Shown: positions 45,154 through 56,059 of the stretch, one piece after another
Numbering within the stretch: the stretch's first letter is position 1
How the letters are laid out: the number at the start of each line of letters is the position of its first letter
Assembly: GCA_014526335.1 (NCBI GenBank)
Contig: JACTAT010000001.1
Coordinates: 778,733-842,732 of the forward strand
Length of the DNA: 64,000 nucleotides
DNA from: Chrysaora quinquecirrha
Taxonomy: Eukaryota; Cnidaria; Scyphozoa; Semaeostomeae; Pelagiidae
Direction: 5' to 3'
The notes under the pieces: model-generated
The model's database searches: none
What the model saw: only the letters and a program-made list of their open reading frames with translations
Told to the model about the DNA's origin: nothing
Program-made: the position numbers and the translations under genes

Positions 45154-46076
45154 TATACGAGGTATTTTTTGTCAAATTTTGGGGTAAAAGGGAGAAAACA
45201 TAAATGAATAAGGGGTATGCTAAGAAAGATTATGGGGGATATTAGATATTATGACCCCCCTAATGAGGCCTTCATTATCACACAGTATGGCATCTTGGGT
45301 TGTTCCTGACAAACATTTCTTTTTTAGGATAACTAGTAAAATTCTACTTATTTTTTTAAATTCCCTCCCATCTTCATGCTTAAATGTTGTGAATCTGTTC
45401 TTGGTTCTTCAGTTTCTTATCAAGTCTGCGCAGCTGGAAGCGATCTTTCAGTACCTTTGTATCAGTTTCCTTCCTTTCTATCAACCAAGGACTTTTCCTT
45501 TTACATGACGTGTGAAATTTCTACATCTGCTAAAAAGCTGGTTACCCGTCGATCGACGTATGCTATATACTCGCACCTTAGTAGCGATCATCAGCCTTTC
45601 TCGCTGTTTTGATCAGCAGATGGCCTTCACATTGATCATCAATTTCGCAATTTTTTTGAATCTTTAATGCAATTTTATCTCCACCTCTTGGCATATTGAG
45701 CCAGTCGATATATATTAGAGTTTTTGCTAATGTTTTAGTTGTTTAGTCGTGCTGTTACTATCCCACACAATAATCATATTATCATATAGTAGTCGTAGCT
45801 GAGTAGCGAGCTTTAAACAAATGACTATTCTAATGTCTAAATAGCTTCTTTTTCGTGGTGTGAGGTGAATAATGATTGCGCAATGCAAGCTCTTAGGATT
45901 ATAAATTGCGAGAACGCCTGGTATGCCTCTGTGCTCCTACCAAATTAATTTGAGCAGCTGAAATCTTTTACCAACTTCGGGGAATTTCTTTTAGCTATTC
46001 ACTACTTTTGTTGTTGCTTCTTCTCGTTGCGTTTCGGAACAAAAAATGGTGTGATTTCTTTTTCATTCACTAGTTT
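45154..46076. other. intergenic or intronic, no gene seen
   Basis: Short frames only. Two overlapping frames near 45250-45610 show neither domains nor splice-consistent SH3 sequence. Confidence 0.45.
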
Positions 46077-46310
46077 GGTATCGATGGCGCAGTGGTTAGC
46101 GTGCAGGACTGTCACCGAAGTTGCGGTGGTGTGGTGTTGTGGGTTCGAGGCATGGTCTTTCCACCTGTTATTGCAGAGATAACAACCTACGGCAAGTCGT
46201 GGCACAAATTTCCCTTTCTCTACCCAGTGTAAATGGGTACCTGGTTGGTAGTTATAAGCTTTCTGTCCGTCTGCACCCTGCTATATGCTAATGCATCCAG
46301 ACCAGGGCTA
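46077..46310 (+). mobile_element. tRNA-derived SINE with intact A and B boxes
   Basis: A box TGGCGCAGTGG at 46085-46095 and B box GGGTTCGAGGC at 46141-46151, 56 bp apart (start to start), followed by a non-tRNA body. The box spacing is near tRNA-like and both boxes fit the consensus, so this copy could still be transcribed by RNA polymerase III. Confidence 0.7.
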
Positions 46311-46604
46311 AAGTATAAAGGCGTTTTAGTTGTTCTGGACCGTATTAACCTTGTCTTTTGGTCTTTGAAATGGCTTTTCGAGTGTGTGAAGTAACATTCT
46401 GTTGTAACTTTAAACATTGTTTTCTCCTGTGTTGCGACGAGCTGACTTATCTCCCTTTAGAATTTTGCTTGAAGTCTTCTTTCTCCTTGTGCTCATTTGG
46501 AACATCGATTTTTCGATAGTGAAGCATTCAGCCCTGGGCAAACGATCAAACATTGTTTGTCAAATGGAGTGTTTTGTGTGGCCAAGCTTCTCAGTCAGTT
46601 CTCG

Positions 46605-46815
46605 TTAGACAGCTGAAGTTAAGCTTGGTCGTGTGAGGTCAGCATCTGGATGGGTGACTTTCCAGATGGATGACTAAACAACTCACTCTGCCGTCCTTCG
46701 GAAGGACGTTAAACTAGGGGTCCCATGCCTGGATGCGGCATGCATAGTAGGCCTAAATTAGCTGAAAAAGCTAGAAATAACAGCCTACTCAAAATAAAGT
46801 AACAACAACAACAAC
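46605..46815 (+). mobile_element. 5S rRNA-derived SINE
   Basis: The head CTGAAGTTAAGCTTGGTCG and CTGGATGGGTGAC matches the 5S rRNA internal promoter (the AAGTTAAGC and GGATGGGTGAC boxes), as in SINE3-type elements. The tail is CCTTCGGAAGGACGTTAAAC, then GGTCCCATGCCTGGATGC, ending in (AAC)n. The same tail is joined to tRNA-type sequence at 18000-18130 and 34240-34370. The element ends exactly where the 11.8-kb duplicated unit begins. Confidence 0.75.
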
Positions 46816-47136
46816 GACCATGCAAACGTAGTAAATAATTATTCCATGAAACCAATTCTCCTGCCCTTCGTGTAATTAAATTTCCAATCCATTAGCGTTA
46901 GTTGCTGATTCGAGTTAATTTTTCTATTTCAGTTCATACAGATATTTTTATATGCTTTATTAGTTTTTGCTGTTTTCCGTAAGGCTCTAGGCCAGGGTAT
47001 AATGCTATAAGGAATAGGGCTTATAAGGGGGCTCATAGCCCCCCTCATCTTCCTCCAAATTGCGAGCTGTAGCTGCATTTAGGCCCTGGTGAAGCGATCA
47101 GTTTGTCAAACATCTGAAATTTGCTTGTCATACAAA

Positions 47137-47455
47137 GGGCGTGTTCTTCTGAATCTCAAAAACCCTCCAAATTTCAAAAGAAGAAAGCTTCGAAAACAGA
47201 ATCCATGATTTTCAAAGAACAGGAATTCTGAAAATCCGTGAGTTTTCAGAAGTTTGTACCAAACGTCAGTCAATTTTCGCGCCAAATTTTTGCTTGCCTC
47301 GCCCCCAGATCGTGAATCTCTCGGAAACCTTCTGCTTTTGATGGCAGAAGGTTTTGGAGAGCTCCAGAGCCTGCCGTTTTAAAAAGAATGGCTTCGAAAA
47401 ACATTCCGAAAAAAGAAGGCTACCGAAAAAAGAATTGGTTTAGAAAAACACGCCC
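47137..47455. mobile_element. MITE with GGGCGTGTTCTTCTGAA ends
   Basis: Left GGGCGTGTTCTTCTGAA and right TTTAGAAAAACACGCCC are inverted repeats, with AAA on both sides. It sits inside a degenerate GGCCCTGG-family element that starts near 47082. The second copy is at 58907-59225. A relative with the same right end lies at about 47753-48243. Confidence 0.65.
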
Positions 47456-47752
47456 AAATTGTTGACTGTTTTGCCACGTCGCCAAACATTGCATGTCAAT
47501 AATGTTTTTGACGTTTTTCGAGAACATTGCGAGCAAATTCTGCTTGCCGAGGAATGTTTTGAAACATGGCCTAACAGTTAAACATTCTTTGTAAGGCTCA
47601 TCTCAGGTGTTTGACTAACAATGTTTAGTTTTTTCGCGCCCTCTTATTCTAGTTTTCTTGATAAAAAATCTTTGATTTTCTGCGCGCGGGATGGGAGACC
47701 AAGTTGCACTTCGATTTTTCGCTGGTGGGTATAGATAACTTCATTCAGTTTG

Positions 47753-48243
47753 AGGCGTGTTTTCCTTCTAAACCTTCCAAATTTTTAAAAGAAGCAAGCC
47801 CACAAAAACAGAATCCACGATTTAAAAAAAAAACAGGAATTTAGAAAATCCGAAACTTTTTTCAAAAGTTTTGTTCCAAACGCTAGTCAACATTCGCGCA
47901 AAATTGCTTGCTTGCCTCGTCCCCAGACCCATTCGTGGATTGTCTCTAGACTCACGACAACGAGTCTCTAGTTGACGCTCCCCTTATTTCGAGCGAAGTA
48001 GTGGGACTTATGTAGTGAGTCTAGATTGTCGCCTGGCAACTTGTAAAATTGCAGTCTCGTTCGAATTTTAATCTCCCGAAATCTACCGAAATCTCCCGAA
48101 AGACTCGGAAACCTTCTGCTTTTGATGGCAGAAAATTTTGGAGAGCTCCAAAACCTGCCGTTTTCAGAAGAATGGCTTCGAAAAACACGCATTCTGAAGA
48201 AAGAAGGCTACCGAAAAGAGAATCGGTTTAGAAGAACACGCCC
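47753..48243. mobile_element. second MITE of the GGCGTGTT family
   Basis: Left AGGCGTGTTTTCCTTCTAAA and right GGTTTAGAAGAACACGCCC; internal words CTTCTGCTTTTGATGGCAG and GAATGGCTTCGAAAAACA are shared with 47137-47455. The equivalent copy lies at about 59522-60010. Confidence 0.6.
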
Positions 48244-49505
48244 TGAGATTTGCCTACAGACTGGAGGCGTTTTATTATGCCATATCCATATTTGTCTCCC
48301 TAGCGAGCATTCCCTGTCTCCCAGGTTTAGTCATTTGTACAAGTCAACATGAAAAGACATTTTGATTTAGAGAGCAAAAAATGTCTTAAAATACATTTAT
48401 TTCTTCAAGGTTTGGCCTTTAAAGTTAAGCTAAGGAAAACGAAAAATATTTTTATTTCTACGCGCTTTTTCGATAAAGCATTACTGATAATCTGATTGTA
48501 AAATTAATCGAGAAATTTTACATTTATATCTGTTTTAACCTAAGCGTAACAACATCGGATATTCGTAATATAATCTGTATCAAACACCCCCGTCTTTTCA
48601 ATGAACATGCACTGATTTCCAGTATGATGTAGCCGTTCAGCAGGGGTTGTTTGTATAGCATGATTTTCCAATTTTTTAATTTTGCACTTTATGTTAAACA
48701 ACCGTCTCTGTAAACTTTTGATCAATGAAGTCTAACAAGATATAATCTTTCATAGCCACGTGTATGGTTTCTAACGCGGTTTCCATGGACCGCTTCTGGC
48801 GCAGTTTTCAGAAAGCGTACTTCTATTCATCCACAAAGCAGTTAAGGTCTAGCTAAACTAGGAGACGATTGATGTCCCTCGGTGTCTCCCAGTTTAGCCA
48901 CCTCGGAAACTTTGTCTCGCGCGACAAAATTTATAGCAAGAGACACACAAATGTTTCTGAAACAACCTGCACCTTTTGCAATAAGCTTACTAAAGCTCCT
49001 TCTTGAAATTTGACAACCTTAGTCAGTTTTCTCGGTCAAGTCCCTTTTAAATTTTCAAACTTTTCATCGAAAGGATTCAACACTGTCAACACTAGAAACA
49101 TGAAAGTCTGGCTTAAAACTAGAATATTAAGGTGCTGAATTCGAATCCGAAGTCAAGCTTTTGTATGAAGAAATCTTCATAAATTTTGAAAACGAGGCTC
49201 TAAGTTGAAGAGGTGTAAAAATAAGATGTGTCCGGTTTATAAAGGTGTCCGTTAAAAAAGTTGACTATACACAAACATTTCAGGGACTTATGCTTTCACT
49301 ACTACTGCTCCTGTGATGCATTCTGCGCATTTAATCACAGCGCTCTCGACTAACCACAACTCCCCCACATGTCCCTGTTTTGTGCCAGCTGGGTGGTTGT
49401 ATTTGTTGTTACATAGGTTTAGTTCTTTGTTGTCCTTCTCAATTGTTGAAAGCCATGTTGTTTTTTTGGCCTCCATTTATTTTTTACACTGCGGTGGGCT
49501 GCTTG
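48244..49505. other. upstream of G-alpha, no gene seen
   Basis: Contains a degenerate repeat at 48845-48965 (AAACTAGGAGAC, CAGTTTAGCCACCTCGG, TCTCGCGCGACAAAATTT) that is related to 56445-56700. Otherwise featureless; repeated at about 60011-61276. Confidence 0.5.
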
Positions 49506-49506
49506 T

Positions 49507-49735
49507 AAAGGCCCATTTCCACTTCGTTCGCATTCGCTGTTCGCTAACGAATTTGCAATTCGCCGCTCGCTTGCGAACAGAATACAGACTTCTTGATCAA
49601 TTTTAGGCGATAAAAGAAGTAAACTTTTTGCGAAAGCTTTAGCTTGACTTACAGCGGAAATCAAAATCGATTCGCGTTCGCCATTTTTTGATGGCCAGCG
49701 AACAGCGAATGCAAACGAAGTTGAAATTGGCCTTA
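49507..49735. mobile_element. small MITE upstream of G-alpha
   Basis: AAGGCCCATTTCCACTTCG with TTCGCATTCGCTGTTCGCT on the left; the complement AGCGAACAGCGAATGCAAAC to AATTGGCCTT on the right. About 230 bp, ~490 bp upstream of the G-alpha start codon. Repeated at about 61277-61506. Confidence 0.65.
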
Positions 49736-50220
49736 AGTCTATTTTCACCGGAGTCTCCTGGGGTAGTCTGTACCAGCGTAGGCCTCTTTTTCTGATTTTG
49801 TCGCTTCGCTTTTCTTGTTTGGTCTTATTGTACAGTTTTTGTCAGGCCATTTTGGCTTTCACTGAGGCGTTTCAAAGTCTGTTAAATATAGTAACTACGT
49901 AATTTGTATCATAAAAGATTTTTGCAGCTTGTCGGCGGAAAGAAAAAGTCAATTTCAGCGCAGGTGGCTCAAGGGCTACCTGCTCTGAAACGTCACTTAT
50001 TTCTCTTATATTCAGCTGACTGAGAGAATTTGCCTAAGTGTCTCAAGGTGCAACAGTTAGCAGATCGAATTAATTCGCATCTCTCAGAGATTCATTCAAA
50101 ATCACAAAAAGAGCAAAGACTGAGGACAGTTTACAGTTTGCGTCTGGCTGTACACTATAATCTCAAAGCCTAGTGTGTTTGCTGTTGATCTTGAACAAAG
50201 TTTTGTCGATAAACCTAAAC

Positions 50221-51267
50221 ATGGGCACTGGCGTTTCAAGAAGGCAAGTTTTCGATAGCAAAATACCATCAGTATTGGCTAATAATCTCTCGGGTTCGTC
50301 AATCGAGTCGCAGATAGCGGCAGAATCCAAACGAAGACAGTTTCTAATGAAAATACTCTGCCTCGGTGCGTCTAATTCAGGTAAAAGCACCGTTCTGAAG
50401 CAAATGAGACTTATTCACTTGGATGGATTCAGCAACGAGGAGAAGGCTGTTTACAGAGATGCAATGTTGCATTCATTTGTCAATTCAGTGCATGAACTAT
50501 TGCAGAAATTACCCGAAGATGAGGCATTTGGATTGAGAAAAGTCGTCGATACCCTAGTGAACTGTACTATCCAACAACTGAAGAATGACAAGGATTTTCT
50601 GGACACTACTGTATCATATCTAAGATCAAACACTGGGAAACGGCTCCTAACAAAGCTACATAAAAGTGAGCCATGTCGGGATTTTATATCGTATTTCTTA
50701 AACCGTATCGAAAGTGTGGAGAGCTTCTCAGAACTTGACCCAACAACAGACGATATACTAAGGGTGCGTATACAAACAACCGGAGTTGTATACACACAGT
50801 TCAATTTCAAGGGCGCTCAGTTTTGTATGATCGATGTCGGAGGCCAGAAATCCGAGCGAAGGAAATGGATACATCTTTTTGACGATGTAAAAGCTATCTT
50901 CTATGTTGTTGATATCAGTGATTTTAGCACGCTCAACGAAAGCTTGGAATTATTCGGTGACATATGCCGAACAGAAAGCCTCAGGTTTGCTAGTATTATC
51001 CTGTTCTTTAACAAAGTCGATATTTTCCGTCAGAAAGATGATCTTTACAAGATCTCGCAGTGTTTTCCTGAATTCAAAGACACTGGAAGCGTAGCTGATG
51101 CTGGCCAGTTTCTGAAAAAACTTTTTGAAGATCAACACAAAGAGATATCGACACAAGTGTACTCGTTCTTCACATGTGCAACGGATACTACTAACATTGA
51201 CCGCACATTTGGTGCCTGCACTGATATTATCTTGAAAAATAGTCTGACTGCCGCAGGACTCTACTAA
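50221..51267 (+). CDS. intronless Go/Gi-like G-protein alpha subunit, copy 1
   Basis: 348 aa. The first ATG of the open frame is at 50221; the in-frame codon at 50173 is GTG. MGTGVS gives Gly2 and Ser6 for N-myristoylation, but Cys3 of Gi/Go, the palmitoylation site, is Thr. P-loop GASNSGKST (49-57) has Asn where Gi/Go have Glu (GAGESGKST). Switch I keeps Arg183 and Thr186 (RIQTTG against RVKTTG). Switch II is DVGGQKSERRKW (205-216), with catalytic Gln209 kept but Lys for Arg210. G4 is NKVD (264-267) instead of NKKD; G5 is TCAT (318-321). The end NSLTAAGLY resembles Go NNLRGCGLY, but the pertussis-toxin cysteine is Ala. Family role: GTP switch under seven-helix receptors at the plasma membrane. 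The absence of introns suggests a retrocopy-derived or lineage-specific paralogue. The nucleotide-binding changes could alter GTP turnover; that is inference. Confidence 0.93.
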   Translation: MGTGVSRRQVFDSKIPSVLANNLSGSSIESQIAAESKRRQFLMKILCLGASNSGKSTVLKQMRLIHLDGFSNEEKAVYRDAMLHSFVNSVHELLQKLPEDEAFGLRKVVDTLVNCTIQQLKNDKDFLDTTVSYLRSNTGKRLLTKLHKSEPCRDFISYFLNRIESVESFSELDPTTDDILRVRIQTTGVVYTQFNFKGAQFCMIDVGGQKSERRKWIHLFDDVKAIFYVVDISDFSTLNESLELFGDICRTESLRFASIILFFNKVDIFRQKDDLYKISQCFPEFKDTGSVADAGQFLKKLFEDQHKEISTQVYSFFTCATDTTNIDRTFGACTDIILKNSLTAAGLY

Positions 51268-52525
51268 CTGATGCTCTCTTTATGGACTATCGTGAAAATT
51301 AGTTAAAAGCTCTCCTTATTGACCAATTAAGACGTTCTGTTGCCTAACATGGTACTTTCTCCCCCTTGGCTGAATACGCTTTTTCGGACTTTTAATCGAG
51401 ACCTCGACCCTGGCTGTGACGCTACCGTGGCTTGGCTCGAACCCTGACCACATTGAGCTCTTGACACCACGAGTCAGCTGGGTTACACCACGACGCCACA
51501 GCACTTTCACCCATTTGAGATCTGCTTGTCAAACACGGTGTTTGACCGTAAGAAAAGGGAGTATTTCAGAGGGGTTGGATATTTAAAGCAACTTTGAGGG
51601 TTTGCCCTGGGTCGAGTTGTTTGTTAAGTTTCAGTTTAAATCACAAAGTTATCATTTCTGGAACTTTGGTAGAACTTAGCTACTATGAATCAAGCCAATC
51701 AGGTATTGGGAAATTGGAGGAAAATATGTTAAGTCTGAAGTCCTTCGAGAGATCTAGTAGTCTTTTTAGATCAGTCATTTTCTAGGGTTTTTTTACGGGA
51801 GATTTGTACAGCGGGATTTGGATATCGTATAATGCTAGAAAATCAGTCTTGCACTGCTCATGTGAAGGGACACTGTTGCTACTTGAATTCTAAATCATGT
51901 AAACTGTGAAAGACAATAATATTTGCACTCTATCTTAAATTTGTAAAGTAACTTGTATATTAAACAAGGGGCTGGTTCCCAGATATTCAATCTCTGTCTA
52001 TAAATCTATAGGTTGTATCTAACACGTTGTGCTGCGTTAAATCTTTACCCCGGTTCCCCAATTTAAAAGCACGTGCGCCTGTGTTCGGATAAAAGTGCGG
52101 TGTGCTCATAATGAAAAAGGTTTTGTCGTTTTACAGAAGTCAGGAATGAGAAATTGGAATTAAGGTTTTAACTACTATTTTCGAGACTCTTATAGCGTGA
52201 TCGGTTCTGGCGGGACAGGTTTCTTGTCCCGGGTCCCTTCTGAGTCCCAGATTTTAGGTCCTACTTGCGTCCCACATCCCACCTGAGTCCCACGTCCCAG
52301 GTCCCTCCTGCGACCTGGATCATCAAATTCCGGTATGCTGGTTTTCAATTGATAAGCGTGCACGCCTTCAGGGTTTCGTCGCAACTGAACCCTCGTCAAT
52401 TTCCCAACATTCCGTGTTGCTAATTGTCGGAGATGGAGTGCTATCTTGCATATTATCCAAGTGTTGAAGTTTTTAGTTTGCAACAGTGTTTCGCTAAGAA
52501 ATTTAATAAGAACAATTCAGAGTAA
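51268..52525. other. 3' flank of G-alpha copy 1
   Basis: Contains a minus-strand tRNA-type SINE at 51393-51503 (B box GGGTTCGAGCC, tail start GCGTCACAGCCAGGGTCGAG). 52200-52325 has short repeats of GTCCCAGGTCCC type. No other gene seen. Confidence 0.6.
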
Positions 52526-53009
52526 GGCCCTGGCCAAACGATCAAACATTGTTTGTCTAACATTTGAGATTTGCTTGTCAAGCAAAATGTTTGACCGTTT
52601 GGCCACGTCCAAAACCATTGCTCGTGCAACATTTTTTAGCGCGCGTCAAGCAAAAAATGTTTTTTAAGTTTTTCAAAAACATCACGCGACAAATTTTGTT
52701 ACTTTTGCTTGTTAAGCAATGTTTTTGGACGTGGCCAAACGGTCAAACATTGTTTGTCTAACATTTGAGATTTGCTTGTCAAGCAAAATGTTTGACCGTT
52801 TGGCCACGTCCAAAACCATTGCTCGTGCAACATTTTTTAGCGCGCGTCAAGCAAAAAATGTTTTTTAAGTTTTTCAAAAACATCACGCGACAAATTTTGT
52901 TACTTTTGCTTGTTAAGCAATGTTTTTGGACGTGGCCAAACGGTCAAACATTTGTTGTACAGAAAATTTAAAATGTTGGACCAACAATGTTTGATCTTTG
53001 GCCAGGGCC
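52526..53009. mobile_element. GGCCCTGGCCAAACG-family MITE with an internal 201-bp tandem duplication
   Basis: Ends GGCCCTGGCCAAACGATCAA and TTGATCTTTGGCCAGGGCC, TAA on both sides. The interior from about 52564 is repeated from 52765 with a 201-bp period, giving the same 'protein' twice in one frame, which is not a gene. Best-preserved member of the family in the window. Confidence 0.8.
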
Positions 53010-53306
53010 TAAGTTCGGATTGTTTATCTGCAAGAAACTTACGCTTTTCTTAGCTGAACACCTGCAAGTGAGCAAAACAGGCAATTTTTATTTGTTTACG
53101 CAATTTAAGGATCCATACAGCTACTTACACACTATTCTTATATTCTACAATTTTTTTAAAATCTTCGATTCTGAGTCTAAAATTATTCTAGAATCATTCT
53201 TAAGCCACACCATGTTTGAAGTCGCTTAATGATTGAGAAAATGTTCAGCTCTTTGCTACCGTCTTCGCAGAAATAAAAACACGAAAAGCTGCAATGTCAC
53301 AACATA
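53010..53306. other. spacer, no gene seen
   Basis: AT-rich sequence; short frames only. Confidence 0.4.
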
Positions 53307-53544
53307 CATTTTTTTGAATAAGCAAATAACTAGTCAATAAGCGACTAGGGCTGAGATTTTTTTAAGCGTTTCACTTAAGATAGTTTTCTTACACAGTACA
53401 TCATTGCAAACTTGTCAATTACATTGAAAAGCAAGAATAGAGCCAAAATAGAGTTTTTTAGGTTTCAATCTTTCTGTGAGGGCTGAAATACTAGATATTT
53501 TAAGCAACTTTGAGACCAAAAGTCCAGTTGTTTATAAAAAAGTG
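53307..53544. mobile_element. short MITE related to the AATAAGCAAC elements
   Basis: Left CATTTTTTTGAATAAGCAAA, right GTTGTTTATAAAAAAGTG, TA on each side; interior AAGCAACTTTGAG and AGGGCTGA words as in 11609-11983. Confidence 0.6.
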
Positions 53545-54041
53545 TAGTCTTTTGAAGTATAAATAATCAAACTCTTGATGAAATTTGAGCCTTTACCGTA
53601 TCTGCTTTGGATAGCTCAATTTTGGAACTTCTCAAAATTAAGACTGACGGCCTAATTTTTTTGAAACACAATTTCAAGTCACGCGGCCGCGCACGTTTGG
53701 GAGACGTTGCCCACCCTCCACCTTTCAAATGCGTGGTCGCGCGCTCGATAAAAAGCTAGCGGAAAAACGTGAGCCAGAATATCTTAAGCTAAGCACAGGG
53801 CTAAGAGCTAAGCATGTAGTTATGCCCAATTCAAACAGCGCTAGATCCAGTATTTCATGGTTTCAATCGATATTTCTCGACATTTCAAAGATTTGTTTGC
53901 CTATATATAGTCTTTCCTGATCTTGTTTGCTGTGCTGTGCTAACAGATGATTATATCTGCTTGCTTTGTGAACCTGAAGGTATCGGTTCAACGATGCTCA
54001 AGTACTCGTCTTGGTTATAAAAGCAAGCAACTAAACAAAAT

Positions 54042-54714
54042 GGACCTGGCCAAACGATCAAACTTTGTTTGTCATACATTTTGAATTCGCTTATCAAGCA
54101 ATGCTTGAAGTTTTGCCACCTTCCAAAACATTGCTTGGCAATCATAAATATGCAGAGGATTGGTTGCGCGAATTTATTGAAAAGACTCAAACATATTTTT
54201 TTGTCTGACTATAATTTTTGGCCTAATAAGCATTTTGTTGACGAAAAAATGTTAGCGAACATTCTTAAGCATGTTTGAAAATTTTGGCCAATATTTTCAT
54301 CGATTTGAGCAAAATTGATAAATTGATGTGCTGGTACGGTTTGCTATGTCTCGTGTCTCGTCAACATGTTGGCACAACATTTTCAATTTCGGCCGTTATT
54401 TCGGAGACCTTGCAATGAGAAACTGGGTTAAGCTGGCGGTTTGAGTTGGACCACGAGTTTTATCTTCTTCGTCATCAACAAAAAGATTGAGCAATAAAAA
54501 GAACATCTGGTTCCTTTTCGGGAATGTTTGCAATAGATAATTTGTACGTCAGCAACCCAAAACATCACAGATGTTGTGATGGTATGGCAAACCGTACCAG
54601 CATGCTGGCCTATTTTCAGCCAACATGTTGGCCAACAATATTGGCACGGTTTGCACCCGCCGTAAGCAAGTTGCAAATGTCTGGCAAACAATTTTTGATC
54701 GTTTGGACAGGGCC
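54042..54714. mobile_element. degenerate GGCCCTGGCC-family element
   Basis: Left GACCTGGCCAAACGATCAAA, right TTTTTGATCGTTTGGACAGG then GCC. The interior holds CATGCTGG and CAACATGTTGGC words in inverted arrangement around 54350-54660, suggesting a second nested element. Confidence 0.5.
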
Positions 54715-54769
54715 TAAGAGTATTTGTAGCCTTGGTGTTAAGCCGGCTCTTCTCTGGGCGAAAACCTTC

Positions 54770-55460
54770 GCGCGAAGCGATTCTATAATGAATAGTAGAA
54801 GTTCCTGCCTTGCCATTCGCTACGCTTAAAAGTCGAGGCAAACATCCGCCACTGTACGTTTGTAGTGTCGCAATCTTTGTCTTCGCGCGAAAAATTTCGC
54901 AATGAATCGTAGACGTTTCTACCTTGTTATTCGCTAAGTCGAAAAGTCGAAGCAAAAATGTACCCCTGTACGTTTGTAGTGATGCAATATTTCTCTTTGC
55001 GCGAAAAATTTCGCAATGGACCGTAGACGTTTCTACCTTGTTATTCGCTACGTCAAAAAGTCGAAGCAAACATGCGCCACTGTACGTTTGAAGTGTCGCA
55101 ATCTTTATCTTCGCGCGAAGAAATTTCGCAACAAATCATAGACGTTTCTCTCTTGTTATTCGCTACGTCGAAAAGTCGAAGCAAACATGCGCCACTGTAC
55201 GTTTGTAGTGTCGCAATCTTTATCTTCGCGCGAAGAAATTTCGCAACGAATCATAGACGTTTTTCTCTTGTTATTCGCTACGTCGAAAAGTCGAAGCAAA
55301 CATGCGCCACTGTACGTTTGTAGTGACGCAATCTTTCTCTTCGCGCGAAGAAATTTCGCAACGAATCATAGACGTTTTCTCTTGTTATTCGCTACGTCGA
55401 AAAGTCGAAGCAAACATGCGCCACTGTACGTTTGTAGTGACGCAATCTTTCTCTTCTAAG
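54770..55460. repeat. minisatellite of 113-115 bp units, six copies
   Basis: GTACGTTTGTAGT (or a one-base variant) recurs at about 54855, 54968, 55082, 55197, 55312 and 55427. Each unit has TTATTCGCTACGTCGAAAAG, CAAACATGCGCCACTGTACG and the palindromic CTTCGCGCGAAG. Units become more alike toward the right. The open frames here on both strands are by-products. Confidence 0.9.
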
Positions 55461-55810
55461 GGCCTTTGTTTAATTCATAAAACAGCGCCCTCCTTTGCGC
55501 TTTAATGAGAATATATCTCGCCCACATCGAGATAAGAATTGTTTTCTCCGAGTTTGTATTGCGAAAGAGTTTCAAACGAGTTCTAAATTCGTATCTTATT
55601 TGCATAAGCCAACAGCTGGCTCGCTTCACACATTCATTGAAATTGCTTCTTTGGCGTGTATAGTGCATGTGTATACTGAAAGCCTTGTCCTGTATGTAAG
55701 AATGCTAAAAAAATATCAGGTAGGGATCATAATTTTCACGGACAGACACAGAGACAGAGAAGACCCCTCCCAAGAAAGAAGGAACAGGCGCTCCTACCGC
55801 CTTTTGTTTA

Positions 55811-56059
55811 GGCAGAGACCTAACGATCAAACATTGTTTGTCAAACATTTGAAGTTTGCTTGTCAAATGTTTGACTGTTAGGCCACGCAACACAGCATTG
55901 TTCGTCAAACATTTTTGCTTGATATACGTTTTCAAACTCATTGCTGAGCGAAATTTTCCTTCGAAGCAAAGTTTTGTGGCATTTCCAAACGGTGAAACAT
56001 TGTTTGTACAGCAAGTCTCAAGTGTTTAAAAACAATGTTTGATCGTTTGGCCGGGCCTT
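55811..56059. mobile_element. GGCCCTGGCC-family MITE
   Basis: Left ACCTAACGATCAAACATTG, right CAATGTTTGATCGTTTGGCC then GGGCC. The left terminus is degraded (GGCAGAGACC), so the exact border is uncertain. Confidence 0.6.

Larger units (their letters stand above)
46813..52225. repeat. 11,771-bp tandem duplication, first G-alpha unit (duplicated part seen in window)
   Basis: Matches 58585-64000 with very few substitutions, mostly one-base differences in homopolymers (for example CCC against CCCC and TTTTTT against TTTTT). If simple tandem duplication, the unit is 46813-58584 and the second copy runs out of the window. Confidence 0.95.

Noticed and set aside
46085..46151. Functional tRNA gene
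   Set aside because: A and B boxes are present, but no acceptor stem or cloverleaf pairing is evident and the sequence runs into a SINE body.
52564..52971. Two identical small proteins in tandem
   Set aside because: They arise from the 201-bp internal duplication of a non-coding MITE.
54428..55069. 213-codon minus-strand frame
   Set aside because: It is produced by the 115-bp minisatellite and a neighbouring transposon fragment; the same peptide repeats with the repeat unit.
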